This document shows, piece by piece, positions 21,221-29,215 of a stretch of DNA of 29,215 bases. This DNA is from JBAYJS01 sp041664985. Lineage in GTDB: Bacteria > Patescibacteriota > Patescibacteriia > Buchananbacterales > UBA6539. A model generated the notes under the pieces. The model saw nothing but the letters and a program-made list of their open reading frames with translations, was not told the origin of the DNA and ran no database searches. Location of the stretch: the NCBI GenBank assembly GCA_041664985.1, contig JBAYJS010000011.1, positions 1 through 29,215 on the forward strand. The letters run 5' to 3'. The position numbers were made by a program, and so were the translations under genes. Each line of letters begins with the position of its first letter. Within the stretch, counting starts at the first letter, position 1.

Positions 21221-22951
21221 ATGTTTAGCGAAAATCAGCTGGAAGATATTTTATTAAAAACCAATACCATCGGTAAAACCGAACTTGATTTATACTTAGA
21301 AGAAGCTAAAAAAAGAAACCAAGGCCTGGAGCAATATTTAACCGGCCAAAAAATAATCAATGAGGAACGGCTTTATCAGGCCGCCGGCCAATTTTTTAAC
21401 GTCAGTTTTGTTAACTTGAAAAATGAAAATATCCGCAAGGATATTCTTTTTCTTATTCCCGAGCCAATCGCTACCACCCATAAAGTCGTCGCTTTTGACA
21501 AAACCGACACCGAGCTTAAAATTGCCGCTCTTAATCCCGAGGATTTACAAATTTTTGAATTTTTAGGCAAAAAAACCGGTTTGGAAATTAAGGTTTTTTT
21601 AACTACCCCAGACAGCATCAATGAGGCTTTAAAAAATTACCACAAGGGACTTAAAGCCGAATTTCAAGAATTGACCAAAGAAAAAGAAACAACCGAAGAA
21701 ACCGATCCGGGCGCTAAATTAAAAGAACTGGCTCATGATTTACCGGTCATTAGAATCGTTGACACCTTGCTTGAATATGCCATTTTTGAAAATGCTTCGG
21801 ATATTCACATTGAACCGACGGAAAAAGAAGTGGCGGCTCGCTACCGAATTGATGGCGTTTTAAGAAATGTTATGACTTTGCCTAAATCGGTTCACGCCGG
21901 CATCGTGGCCAGAATAAAAATCCTTTCCAATCTGAAATTGGACGAGCATCGCTTGCCGCAAGACAGCCGATTCAAAATTACCACCAATGATTACAGTGTT
22001 TCTTTTAGGGTTTCAATTATTCCAACCTATGACGGTGAAAAAATCGTTTTGCGTGCCCTAAACGAGCAAACCGGTATTATCAGTTTGGAACAACTGGGTT
22101 TTCAAAAAGACAACTTAGAAAAAATCAGAAGAAACATTAAAAAACCTCACGGCATGGTTTTGGTCACCGGTCCGACCGGTTCAGGTAAAACTACTACGCT
22201 TTATTCAATTCTTAATATTTTAAACCGACCGGAAGTAAATATTACCACCATCGAAGATCCGATTGAATACCGCATCCCCGGTTTAAACCAAAGTCAGGTT
22301 AATCCAAAAATCGGTTACACTTTTGCCGCCGGTTTAAGAGCATTTTTGCGCCAAGATCCGAATATTATCATGGTTGGTGAAATCCGCGACTTGGAAACAG
22401 CCGAAATTGCAATTAACGCCGCTTTGACCGGCCACTTAGTGCTTTCAACCCTACACACCAATGATGCACCAACCACCCTGCCCCGTTTAAGCGAAATGGG
22501 TGTGCCGGCATTTTTGGTTTCTTCAACTTGCAATGTCATTATTGCACAAAGATTGGTTCGAAAAATTTGCCAAGAATGCATTGAAAGCTACACTTTAACC
22601 AAAGTTGAACTGGATAAGCTGGAAAAACAAATTAATCTTCAGTCAATTCTTGAAACGTTAGAAAAACAAGGTATCACCACCAAAAAACAAAGTAAAGATT
22701 CATTGCTTTTTTACCGCGGCAAAGGCTGTAAAAAATGCGATAAAACCGGTTACAAAGGCAGAATTGGTATTTATGAAGTGCTCGAAATTACACCGGAAAT
22801 TGGCGATTTATTACTCAAAGGTGCTTCCGCTGGCGAAATTGAAAAAATGGCAAAATCTCAAGGCATGATTAGCATCCTCGAAGACGGCTTTATTAAAGCC
22901 AAAACCGGCATTACCACCATTGAAGAAATTTTACGCGTCACCAAGGATTAA
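21221..22951 (+). CDS. pilB: Type IV pilus assembly ATPase PilB
   Basis: Cytoplasmic hexameric ATPase that powers pilus extension (GspE/PilB family). The 576 residues include an N-terminal MshEN/GspE-N domain to about 150. The catalytic core follows: Asp-box FENASDIHIEPTEKEV, Walker A GPTGSGKTTT near 316, Walker B region IIMVGEIRDLETAEIA near 382 and the His box HLVLSTLHTNDAPTT. The zinc-binding tetracysteine element is present as CQEC near 450 and CKKCDKTGYKGRIG near 503. It is the first gene of the operon; pilC follows after 30 bases. No pilT retraction ATPase is found in the window. Confidence 0.97.
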   Translation: MFSENQLEDILLKTNTIGKTELDLYLEEAKKRNQGLEQYLTGQKIINEERLYQAAGQFFNVSFVNLKNENIRKDILFLIPEPIATTHKVVAFDKTDTELKIAALNPEDLQIFEFLGKKTGLEIKVFLTTPDSINEALKNYHKGLKAEFQELTKEKETTEETDPGAKLKELAHDLPVIRIVDTLLEYAIFENASDIHIEPTEKEVAARYRIDGVLRNVMTLPKSVHAGIVARIKILSNLKLDEHRLPQDSRFKITTNDYSVSFRVSIIPTYDGEKIVLRALNEQTGIISLEQLGFQKDNLEKIRRNIKKPHGMVLVTGPTGSGKTTTLYSILNILNRPEVNITTIEDPIEYRIPGLNQSQVNPKIGYTFAAGLRAFLRQDPNIIMVGEIRDLETAEIAINAALTGHLVLSTLHTNDAPTTLPRLSEMGVPAFLVSSTCNVIIAQRLVRKICQECIESYTLTKVELDKLEKQINLQSILETLEKQGITTKKQSKDSLLFYRGKGCKKCDKTGYKGRIGIYEVLEITPEIGDLLLKGASAGEIEKMAKSQGMISILEDGFIKAKTGITTIEEILRVTKD

Positions 22952-22981
22952 AAAATTATAAAATTAATAAAAAAATAAAAA

Positions 22982-24076
22982 ATGGCAACCAATGAAAAAT
23001 CGGAAAAAATTAGTTTTTTGGAAAAACTAAAAATGCCGAGTAGGATTTCTTTGTCTCAAAAAATCTTTTTCGTTCAACAGCTGGGCGTAATGCTTAAAGC
23101 GGGTATTTCTTTATCAACTGCCTTAAAAACTTTAGCCGATCAATCCAGCTCCAAAAATTTTAAAACTATTTTGGTCGACCTGCAAACCAATGTCGAAAAA
23201 GGTAATTTACTTTCCAGGGGTTTGGAAAAATACAAAAAAATATTTGGCGAATTATTTATCAACATGATTAAAGCCGGTGAAACTTCCGGTAAACTTGAAG
23301 AGGTGCTAAAGCAGCTCTTTATTCAGATGAAAAAAGATCATGCAATTATTGCCAAAATAAAAAGCGCTATGATTTATCCGGCGATTGTTATTGCCATGAT
23401 GGTGGTAATCGGTATTTTAATGTTAGTTTATGTCATTCCGACAATCTCTGGGGTTTTTAAAGAAATTAATGTTCCCCTGCCACTGGCAACCAGGGTTTTA
23501 ATTGCTGTCAGTGAATTTTCGGTCAAATACGGAATTTTTCTTTTAGCCGGCTTTATCGCTTTTGTTATAATCTTTGGCCGAATTATAACTTTACCTAAAG
23601 GTAAACGCCAGTTTAACAAAGCACTTTTGGCTTTGCCAATTATCGGACCGATTATCAAAAAAGTGAATATCGCTCGCTTTTGCCGAACTTTAAGCTCACT
23701 GCTTAAAACCGACATTCCCATTGTCCAATCTTTTGAAATCACGGCCAAAGTTTTAGGCAATGCTGTTTATCAAGACGCTTTAATGGATGCAAAAGAAAAA
23801 ATCAAAAAAGGGGTAAATATCCAGGTCTCTTTGAATCCTTACCCAAAATTATTTCCGCCAGTGATTTTACAAATGGTTGCCGTCGGTGAAGAGACTGGAT
23901 CTTTGGATACTATCCTGGAAGAATCGGCAATTTTTTATGAGGAAGAAGTTGACCAAACCATGACCAATCTGCCTTCAATTTTAGAGCCGGTTTTAATGGT
24001 GATTTTAGGCGTAGCCGTAGCAGGAATGGCTGTGGCCGTAATTATGCCGATGTACTCTTTAAGCCAATCAATATAA
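22982..24076 (+). CDS. pilC: Type IV pilus inner-membrane platform protein PilC
   Basis: Polytopic inner-membrane protein that links the PilB motor to the growing pilus (GspF/PilC family). The 364 residues contain two T2SF domains. The first starts at KIFFVQQLGVMLKAGISLSTALKTL near 22-46; the second repeats the pattern at ARFCRTLSSLLKTDIPIVQSF. Membrane helices are at about 133-155, 180-200 and 335-358. GETSGKLEEVL in the first half and GEETGSLDTIL in the second are the family's acidic motif. The stop codon overlaps the ATG of the next gene by 1 base. Confidence 0.96.
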   Translation: MATNEKSEKISFLEKLKMPSRISLSQKIFFVQQLGVMLKAGISLSTALKTLADQSSSKNFKTILVDLQTNVEKGNLLSRGLEKYKKIFGELFINMIKAGETSGKLEEVLKQLFIQMKKDHAIIAKIKSAMIYPAIVIAMMVVIGILMLVYVIPTISGVFKEINVPLPLATRVLIAVSEFSVKYGIFLLAGFIAFVIIFGRIITLPKGKRQFNKALLALPIIGPIIKKVNIARFCRTLSSLLKTDIPIVQSFEITAKVLGNAVYQDALMDAKEKIKKGVNIQVSLNPYPKLFPPVILQMVAVGEETGSLDTILEESAIFYEEEVDQTMTNLPSILEPVLMVILGVAVAGMAVAVIMPMYSLSQSI

Positions 24077-24531
24077 TGGCGGTACCCCGAATAAAAAATC
24101 AAAACGGCTTCACCCTGGCTGAATTATTGGTAGTTTTAGGAATTATTGTTTTAATTTCTCTTATTACCATTCCTTTATTATCTAGATATCAAAAAACCAC
24201 TAAGCTAAAAAGTGAAGCACGGGTTTTAGTTACCAATCTAAGGTTAACCCAACAATATGCCATAACTGAACAAATAATCTACAAACTTAAATTTTTTCCC
24301 CAAACTAAAAGTTACGAATTGATCAATACAAAAACCAACACTACCATTAAAAATATAACCATGGATGATGAGATAACCATTTCTCAAATTAGCGATCTGA
24401 CTGATAATTCTGTTCAATTTAATCCTACCGGCGCCGCTTTGGAAAGCGGTACCATTTACCTGACTAATACCCAACATTCGACATCAACAATTCAAGTTAA
24501 GCCATCAGGTTTTATTGACATAACCGACTAA
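24076..24531 (+). CDS. Type IV prepilin-like protein (GspH/FimT-like)
   Basis: A 151-residue prepilin-like protein. The class III signal is NQNG followed by FTLAELLVVLGIIVLISLI: cleavage after Gly11, Phe at +1 and the conserved Glu at +5. The hydrophobic helix continues to about residue 37 and the rest is a beta-rich globular domain, suggesting a minor pilin of the GspH/FimT type rather than the major subunit. No cysteines are present, so there is no disulphide-bonded loop. The ATG overlaps the pilC stop by 1 base. It needs a prepilin peptidase, which is not in the window. Confidence 0.88.
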   Translation: MAVPRIKNQNGFTLAELLVVLGIIVLISLITIPLLSRYQKTTKLKSEARVLVTNLRLTQQYAITEQIIYKLKFFPQTKSYELINTKTNTTIKNITMDDEITISQISDLTDNSVQFNPTGAALESGTIYLTNTQHSTSTIQVKPSGFIDITD

Positions 24532-24537
24532 TTAAAT

Positions 24538-24963
24538 ATGGAAAAAATAACCCAAAAAAAAGGATTTAGTCTAATTGAGGCAACGGTTTCAATTATGATT
24601 TTAGCCATTGGTTTACTGGCTGTGATGAACTTTTTCCCTTTTGCTATAAAAATATTCAGTGATTCTCAAAACCAAACTATTGCCTCAAATATTGCCCTGG
24701 CCAAGATTGAAGAGCTTAGATCATTAAACTATGACCAAATAACTGTCGGCACCATTGAAACAAAACAGAGAATTTCTAATGACCCAAGCAGTTACCTTTA
24801 TGATTACTGGCGAGAAACCACCGTCCAAACCATTGATTCAAATTTTAGCAATAGCGCCACTGACCTGGGTTTAAAAAAAATTACCGTCAAAGTTTTTTGG
24901 GATTCGCCAATCAGCAAAAATGAGAAATTCATCCAAATATTATCAACTGCTTCCAACTATTAA
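24538..24963 (+). CDS. Type IV prepilin-like protein (PilV/GspI-like)
   Basis: A 141-residue prepilin. The signal is KKG followed by FSLIEATVSIMILAIGLLAV, with Glu at +5 and a long hydrophobic helix. The sequence after the helix (NQTIASNIALAKIEELRSL) has the pattern of PilV/GspI minor pilins. The C-terminal half is a small beta-rich domain ending in a family-like KITVKVFWDSP strand. It starts 6 bases after the previous minor pilin gene, so it probably belongs to the priming complex at the pilus tip. Confidence 0.88.
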   Translation: MEKITQKKGFSLIEATVSIMILAIGLLAVMNFFPFAIKIFSDSQNQTIASNIALAKIEELRSLNYDQITVGTIETKQRISNDPSSYLYDYWRETTVQTIDSNFSNSATDLGLKKITVKVFWDSPISKNEKFIQILSTASNY

Positions 24964-24968
24964 AAATT

Positions 24969-25532
24969 ATGAAAAATCAAAAAAATTATGGTTTCACTTT
25001 AAATGAGGTTTTGGTCGCCATAATCATTGGCTCACTGATTACTATTTTGGTTGGTTCAACTTTTGTCCTTAATCAAAGAGTTTTTCGCAAAAATAACTTA
25101 AAAACCGAACTGGTTCAAAATTCTCGCATCACTTTGGATTTAATGTCCAGAGAGATCAGACAGGCCCAAGAGATAGTCACTGCCTTGCCGGCCAATAATT
25201 CTAATCCAAGCTTAATCGCCCATCAGCTACAGTTTCAAGACGGCCATGTTACCTCCCAAATCCAATATATCCGCTACTACCTTGAAAACAGCGACCTTAA
25301 GCGACAAATCATTATTTACTACTTTGATACCGATCCAGCCAATTATGTTTACTGGAACGACATTAATCCTTTCGGCTCACCCCAACAACAAATTTTGGAA
25401 GATAAAATTATTGGGGAAAATTTTTCCAACATTAATTTTTATGGCCAGGATGTAATCAATATTGATTTAATATTAAACAAACAAGGCGAACATATTGAAA
25501 TGAAATCAATTATTAAGCCACGAAATATTTAA
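24969..25532 (+). CDS. Type IV prepilin-like protein (PilW/GspJ-like)
   Basis: A 187-residue prepilin with a short leader ending in NYG, then FTLNEVLVAIIIGSLITILV with Glu at +5. The following QNSRITLDLMSREIRQAQEI resembles the PilW/GspJ family consensus. The globular part is longer than in the other two minor pilins and contains tyrosine-rich strands (IQYIRYYLENS). It starts 5 bases after the PilV-like gene and 5 bases before the PilX-like gene, matching the H-I-J-K order of minor pseudopilin operons. Confidence 0.87.
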   Translation: MKNQKNYGFTLNEVLVAIIIGSLITILVGSTFVLNQRVFRKNNLKTELVQNSRITLDLMSREIRQAQEIVTALPANNSNPSLIAHQLQFQDGHVTSQIQYIRYYLENSDLKRQIIIYYFDTDPANYVYWNDINPFGSPQQQILEDKIIGENFSNINFYGQDVINIDLILNKQGEHIEMKSIIKPRNI

Positions 25533-25537
25533 ATAAT

Positions 25538-26737
25538 ATGCAAAAAATAAAAAATGGCGGTTTCGTTTTAATCTTATCGGTTGTAACGCTGTCCTCTCTT
25601 TTAATTTTGGGTTCATATTTACTTTCAGTATCTATTTCAGAAAACAAAATTTCGAATGTTGAATTTTTAGCAACAAAAAATTATTATATTGCCGAAGCCG
25701 GTATCAATGAAATGCTTTGGAAAATAAAAAATGACACCTCGACCAGAGAGGCTTTTTTGGCAGGCAATCTCGGTACGGCAAATGATATAAATAAAACTAA
25801 TGTTTTTAACGATCCTAATGCCAGTTATACCGTAACGGCTATAAACACAGTCACGGCTGAAGCTTGGATCACTGCGACTTCGACCTATCAAATTGGCAAT
25901 AACATATCCCAAAGGGTAGTAAAATCATACATCACCAAAGCAACAGGAACTGGCCAAGACTGGAATTTTACCCTATTTGCCGGCGGCCGCGGCTCTCAAC
26001 AAAATGGTAATTTTACCTTCACCGGTTCGGGAATTGTTCTCACTTCCAACGGCGGACGACTTCATGCCAATCAGGTTTTTAAAGTTCAGGGTTGCGAAGT
26101 GGTAATTAATAATGGTGCAGTCACCTCCAGCAATAATATCAATACTGTTGCCGGTGGTCGATTGACTCTTAATAACAGCTACCAGAGTGCTCCTACTAGC
26201 ACAATTGATGTTTTGCAAATTGATTTTGACTCCGACGATCCAAACTCATGGAAAAATAGAGCCACTGCCACCTATACTCAAAGTCAATTCAATAACTTGC
26301 CCAGCAACACCGTTTTAAACGGAATTATTTATGTTACTGGCAGCCCTTCGATTACTGGAAAAAATTTAACCGTAAACGGAGTTTTGGTCGCCACCGGTAA
26401 TATTAGCATCACCAGTGCCGGCAGCAACCTAACTGTTAATTCCGATTCGGTATACGGTGGCGGGATTTTAGCAAAAAATAATCTTACTATTACTGCTGCC
26501 GGCGGCAATGTTGAAGTTGATGGATTAATTTATTCAGGTAACAATCTTCAAATTACCAGTGCTGGGACTAACTTTGTTATTAATGGCGGAATGGCTGGAT
26601 TTGACGCCAGAATAACAGCCAGTGGCGGATCGATTATTTTAAATTCGGCACCCCAAAACATTTCACCAGTAATAAATCCCATCTATAATCCTTCAGCACC
26701 CTTGATTCAAATTGATCACTGGGAAGAACAATATTAG
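25538..26737 (+). CDS. PilX/GspK-like pilus protein with beta-helix repeat domain
   Basis: A 399-residue protein. The N-terminus NGG followed by FVLILSVVTLSSLLILGSYL resembles PilX: no Glu at +5 (Leu instead), as in GspK-type tip subunits. The PilX-like segment KNYYIAEAGINEMLWKIKN follows. The C-terminal half, roughly 160-370, is rich in Asn, Thr, Gly and Ser and contains regularly spaced strands such as NLTVNGVLVATGN, NLTITAAGGNVEVDGLIYSGN and NLQITSAGTNFVINGG, a pattern of polymer-forming bactofilin-like or beta-helix domains. This part is probably exposed at the pilus tip or cell surface. It is the fourth of the prepilin-like genes and is probably the largest tip subunit. The link with adhesion is inferred. 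Confidence 0.8.
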   Translation: MQKIKNGGFVLILSVVTLSSLLILGSYLLSVSISENKISNVEFLATKNYYIAEAGINEMLWKIKNDTSTREAFLAGNLGTANDINKTNVFNDPNASYTVTAINTVTAEAWITATSTYQIGNNISQRVVKSYITKATGTGQDWNFTLFAGGRGSQQNGNFTFTGSGIVLTSNGGRLHANQVFKVQGCEVVINNGAVTSSNNINTVAGGRLTLNNSYQSAPTSTIDVLQIDFDSDDPNSWKNRATATYTQSQFNNLPSNTVLNGIIYVTGSPSITGKNLTVNGVLVATGNISITSAGSNLTVNSDSVYGGGILAKNNLTITAAGGNVEVDGLIYSGNNLQITSAGTNFVINGGMAGFDARITASGGSIILNSAPQNISPVINPIYNPSAPLIQIDHWEEQY

Positions 26738-26738
26738 T

Positions 26739-26767
26739 TTGTGGATTATTAATAAAATTGATATAAT
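26739..26767 (+). promoter_or_regulatory. Internal promoter before pilM
   Basis: TTGTGG at 26739-26744, a 17-base spacer and a perfect TATAAT at 26762-26767, 33 bases before the pilM ATG. It could give the pilMNO assembly genes a separate transcript from the prepilin genes; the 62-base gap here is the largest in the operon. Confidence 0.55.
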
Positions 26768-26799
26768 CAAAGAGTATTTGAAAAAAATATCTAGAAAAT

Positions 26800-27849
26800 A
26801 TGATTTTTAATTTAAATAAAAATATTTTTGGTCTAGACATTAGCGATCGGGCTTTACGACTTGTTCAATTAAAAAAACAAGGTAAAAAAAATATCCTTGT
26901 CTCCTATAATGACCTGGAAATCCCGGAAAAAATAATAGTTGGCGGCGAAATCAAGGAGGAAGAAGAGCTTGCAAAACTAATCAGCCAATTAATAAAAACC
27001 GTAAGAGGCAAAAAAATCAATAGCAAGGAAGTAATTACAGTTCTACCTGAGTCTAAAACCTTTATTAAGGTAATTCAAGTAAAATCGACTGGCAAAGAAA
27101 ATCTTCCTAATTTAATCAAGGAAGAAATAAAGAATCACATACCCTTGAGCGCTGATGAAATTTATTTGGATTGGCAGATACTGGGTCAACCAAACGAAAT
27201 GACCAATTTATTAATCGGTGCAGCGCCCAGAGCCATAGTTGACTCTTATTATTCAGCAATTGAAAAGGCCGGGCTGATACCTTATGTTTTTGAAATTGAA
27301 GCTGACGCTATTATGCGTAGTCTAACCACCAAAGATGACTCTGCCACAAAAATGATTATTGATTTAGGCGCAGTCAGAACTGGATTAATAATCTATGATC
27401 ATAAAACCGTTCAATTTACAGCCAGCCTGTCAATCTCTGGAATTAAAATCACCGAAACCATAGCCAATACCTTAAATCTTAATCCTAAGGAGGCCGAAAA
27501 AGCCAAAATCATCTGCGGCCTTAATCCCCAAAAATGTGAAGGAGCTTTATTAAAAATCCTGCTCAAACCAATTGATGATTTAATTGCTCAAATTGAAAAA
27601 ACAATAACTATCTACCAATCCAACTTTCCTGAAAGCAACCCAATATCAAAAATTATTCTTTGCGGCGGCGGAGCAAATCTTTCCAATATTGACAAAATCC
27701 TATCAGAAAAATTAAAGTTGCCGGTTGAAATAGGCAATCCCCTGATCAATATTTCCGAAACAAAAAAAATATTTATCCCTACCAAAAACATTTTATCTTA
27801 TTCCACAGCAATTGGTTTAGCCCTGAGAGCTTTTCAAAAAAAGATCTAG
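26800..27849 (+). CDS. pilM: Type IV pilus assembly protein PilM
   Basis: Actin/FtsA-like cytoplasmic ATPase-fold protein of the pilus alignment complex; it binds the N-terminal tail of PilN. The 349 residues fit. Phosphate-binding loops are FGLDISDRALRLVQLKK at about 7-23 and MIIDLGAVRTGLIIYD near 185. The adenosine-region loop is IILCGGGANLSNIDKIL near 285. The second subdomain contains IKNHIPLSADEIYLDWQIL, typical of PilM. PilN starts 1 base after its stop, so the pair is translationally coupled. Confidence 0.93.
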   Translation: MIFNLNKNIFGLDISDRALRLVQLKKQGKKNILVSYNDLEIPEKIIVGGEIKEEEELAKLISQLIKTVRGKKINSKEVITVLPESKTFIKVIQVKSTGKENLPNLIKEEIKNHIPLSADEIYLDWQILGQPNEMTNLLIGAAPRAIVDSYYSAIEKAGLIPYVFEIEADAIMRSLTTKDDSATKMIIDLGAVRTGLIIYDHKTVQFTASLSISGIKITETIANTLNLNPKEAEKAKIICGLNPQKCEGALLKILLKPIDDLIAQIEKTITIYQSNFPESNPISKIILCGGGANLSNIDKILSEKLKLPVEIGNPLINISETKKIFIPTKNILSYSTAIGLALRAFQKKI

Positions 27850-27850
27850 T

Positions 27851-28393
27851 ATGACTTCTTTAAATTTAATACCACCCGAAAAAAAAGAAGAACTGCGACT
27901 AGCGCAGCTTTATAAAGTAATTAAAGATTTAATCATCTTAATTTTATTTATTACCACGATTGTTGCCATAATTCTTTCCTTAACTAAACTACTTTTACAG
28001 AATTATTTCACTCAGGTTGTCGAACAAACAACAATGACTACAAAGTATGCCAATATTTTTAACGGCGATTTAAAAAAATTCAACCAATACGTAGCGGCCG
28101 TTGATAAAATCCAAAAAGATTATACCCCTTGGCCCAAATTTTTTATTAAATTCTCCAGTTTAGTGCCGGATGGAATTAAAATCTATAGTTTAACAATAAA
28201 CGATACAAAAATTTTAATCACTGGACTGGCCCAATCGCGAAATCAGCTTCTTGAATTCAAAAATAATTTAGAGTCTTCCGCTATGCTTACCGAGGTTACT
28301 TTACCCATCGAGGATTTGCTGGAAAAAGAAAATATTAATTTTAATGTTAAGGCAGTTATCAAGACAGATGAACTAAAAAATTATGACGATTAG
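27851..28393 (+). CDS. pilN: Type IV pilus assembly protein PilN
   Basis: A bitopic inner-membrane protein of the PilMNO alignment complex. The 180 residues begin with SLNLIPPEKKEELR, the conserved cytoplasmic tail motif that docks in PilM. One membrane helix follows at about 25-48 (LIILILFITTIVAIILSLTK). A periplasmic or extracytoplasmic part has a coiled stretch and a ferredoxin-like domain (KIYSLTINDTKILITGLAQS). It overlaps pilO by 11 bases. Confidence 0.9.
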   Translation: MTSLNLIPPEKKEELRLAQLYKVIKDLIILILFITTIVAIILSLTKLLLQNYFTQVVEQTTMTTKYANIFNGDLKKFNQYVAAVDKIQKDYTPWPKFFIKFSSLVPDGIKIYSLTINDTKILITGLAQSRNQLLEFKNNLESSAMLTEVTLPIEDLLEKENINFNVKAVIKTDELKNYDD

Positions 28394-28937
28394 AAAAAAA
28401 ATAATAATTTCAATCATTATTATTTTAAGTACCACTTTTTTAATAATTTATTTAATTATTTTACCGACCGTAAAAGATATTTTAGAAATAAACAAGCTGG
28501 TTTATGCCGAACGGGTTGATTTGGAAAAAAAATATGAGCGTGGGCAACTTTTAAGAAAAACTATCGAGGACTTTCAAAAAATTAAACCTCAAGAAAATAG
28601 ATTAATAAGTGTTTTTGTCATTGAAAGCAAAGAATTGGAATTTATTACAACCTTAGAAAAAATTTCCAACACTCAACAGCTGGATCAAAAAATTTACCTT
28701 AAATCTGCTGTAAAAACCAAAGACAAAGAAGAAATATACGATTCTCTACCGGTCGAGATTGCAATTAAAGGAAATTTTACCGGAATCCTGAAATATCTTA
28801 ATGATTTAGAAAAATTAAATTATTACTTTAATATTTCGACAATCAATATCGGAACAGAAGATGGCAGTGAATCCGTTTCGGCAAATCTTAAAGGAAAAAT
28901 TTATATCCTAGCTAACGCCGAAAAAAATAAACAATAG
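28383..28937 (+). CDS. pilO: Type IV pilus assembly protein PilO
   Basis: Bitopic membrane partner of PilN. The 184 residues have a membrane helix at about 6-27 (IIISIIIILSTTFLIIYLII), a coiled-coil region (NKLVYAERVDLEKKYERGQL) and a C-terminal alpha/beta domain with EIAIKGNFTGILKYLNDLEK, the typical PilO core. The ATG lies in the end of pilN and the two are probably translated in a coupled way. Sequence conservation in this family is low, so the call rests on topology, the core motif and order after pilM-pilN. Confidence 0.88.
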   Translation: MTIRKKIIISIIIILSTTFLIIYLIILPTVKDILEINKLVYAERVDLEKKYERGQLLRKTIEDFQKIKPQENRLISVFVIESKELEFITTLEKISNTQQLDQKIYLKSAVKTKDKEEIYDSLPVEIAIKGNFTGILKYLNDLEKLNYYFNISTINIGTEDGSESVSANLKGKIYILANAEKNKQ

Positions 28938-28938
28938 C

Positions 28939-29215
28939 TATGAAAATAAAATTACCTAAGTTAAAAATTTTCCAACTTTTTCTTTCTCTAAAATATGTTT
29001 ATAGTTTAGTAGCTATTATTATTTTACTTGTATCAGCTGCACTGGGATCTTTTTTGTACAAAAATGTCTATCAAACAATCACCCAATCTAACGAAATAAT
29101 ACTTTTAAGACAAGAAGTTGCTCCGGACAGAATTAACATGGCCAAGGTAAATAGCGTTTTAGAATCTTTTGATAAAAAAATCTCGGGCCTAGTCGAAACG
29201 GACTGGTCAAAAATC
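28939..29215 (+). CDS. Pilus-operon membrane protein, frame disrupted, 3' end cut
   Basis: After the pilO stop an ATG at 28939 opens a basic N-terminus (MKIKLPKLKIFQLF) but the frame reaches TAG after 21 codons. One base further, the frame continues to the window end as LSLKYVYSLVAIIILLVSAA, a membrane helix, followed by a coiled-coil-like stretch (NEIILLRQEVAPDRINMAKV). No start codon precedes the helix in that frame. Removing one T from the run of six at 28976-28981 joins both parts into a normal type II membrane protein, so a frameshift mutation, a sequencing error or slippage is likely. The position after pilO suggests a further pilus alignment-complex component; no family is recognised. 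Confidence 0.6.

Noticed and set aside
1..29215. Recoding of UGA as in Gracilibacteria/Absconditabacteria
   Set aside because: The Ldh2-type gene and the isomerase-like gene both end at well-placed UGA codons, and no conserved residue requires UGA.
1..29215. tRNA, rRNA, CRISPR array, transposase or phage genes
   Set aside because: Gaps between genes are short and none shows a cloverleaf, spaced direct repeats, or a recombinase-like product.

Overview
The window looks like part of a chromosome from a Patescibacteria (Candidate Phyla Radiation) bacterium, probably a Parcubacteria-type lineage. The background is AT-rich, genes are packed with gaps or overlaps of a few bases, and UGA acts as a stop (standard bacterial code). 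The MurG nucleotide loop is unusual, and a short palindromic repeat reads in frame as CLPAGR inside Fpg. The placement is inferred from these traits; there is no rRNA in the window to confirm it. No rRNA, tRNA, CRISPR array, integrase or transposase was seen, and no stretch over 300 bases lacks a gene.

Left part (1-9.5 kb). A minus-strand operon holds uppP (undecaprenyl-diphosphate recycling), pcm (isoaspartate repair) and a truncated HD-domain hydrolase. A DUF212/PAP2-like membrane protein and a small acidic protein are transcribed divergently and end in a strong terminator. Further minus-strand genes follow: fpg (DNA repair); csaA-like with an Ldh2-type oxidoreductase, a small membrane protein, a YdcF/DUF218 protein, a putative zinc peptidase, an unknown protein and a Maf-type pyrophosphatase.

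Middle (9.5-21 kb). secA overlaps a small gene that carries a second copy of the SecA zinc-binding (SEC-C) tail. Next is a division/cell-wall cluster on the minus strand, in transcription order: a DUF1648-like membrane protein, mraY, murD, ftsW, murG, murC, murB. These make lipid II from UDP-MurNAc precursors and polymerise it; UppP at the other end of the window recycles the same carrier lipid. murE, murF and ddl are not here.

Right part (21.2-29.2 kb). A plus-strand type IV pilus operon: pilB, pilC, three prepilin-like genes, a PilX-like protein with a beta-helix-like C-terminal repeat region, pilM, pilN, pilO and a last membrane protein gene cut by the window edge, whose frame appears broken in a run of six T.

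Three single plus-strand genes interrupt the minus-strand half: a sugar-phosphate isomerase-like protein, an unknown 162-residue protein and a lone response-regulator receiver. Each has visibly higher GC and different codon use from its neighbours, its own TTGACA promoter, a strong ribosome binding site and its own compact terminator. They look like independently acquired single-gene cassettes and are the most unusual feature of the window.
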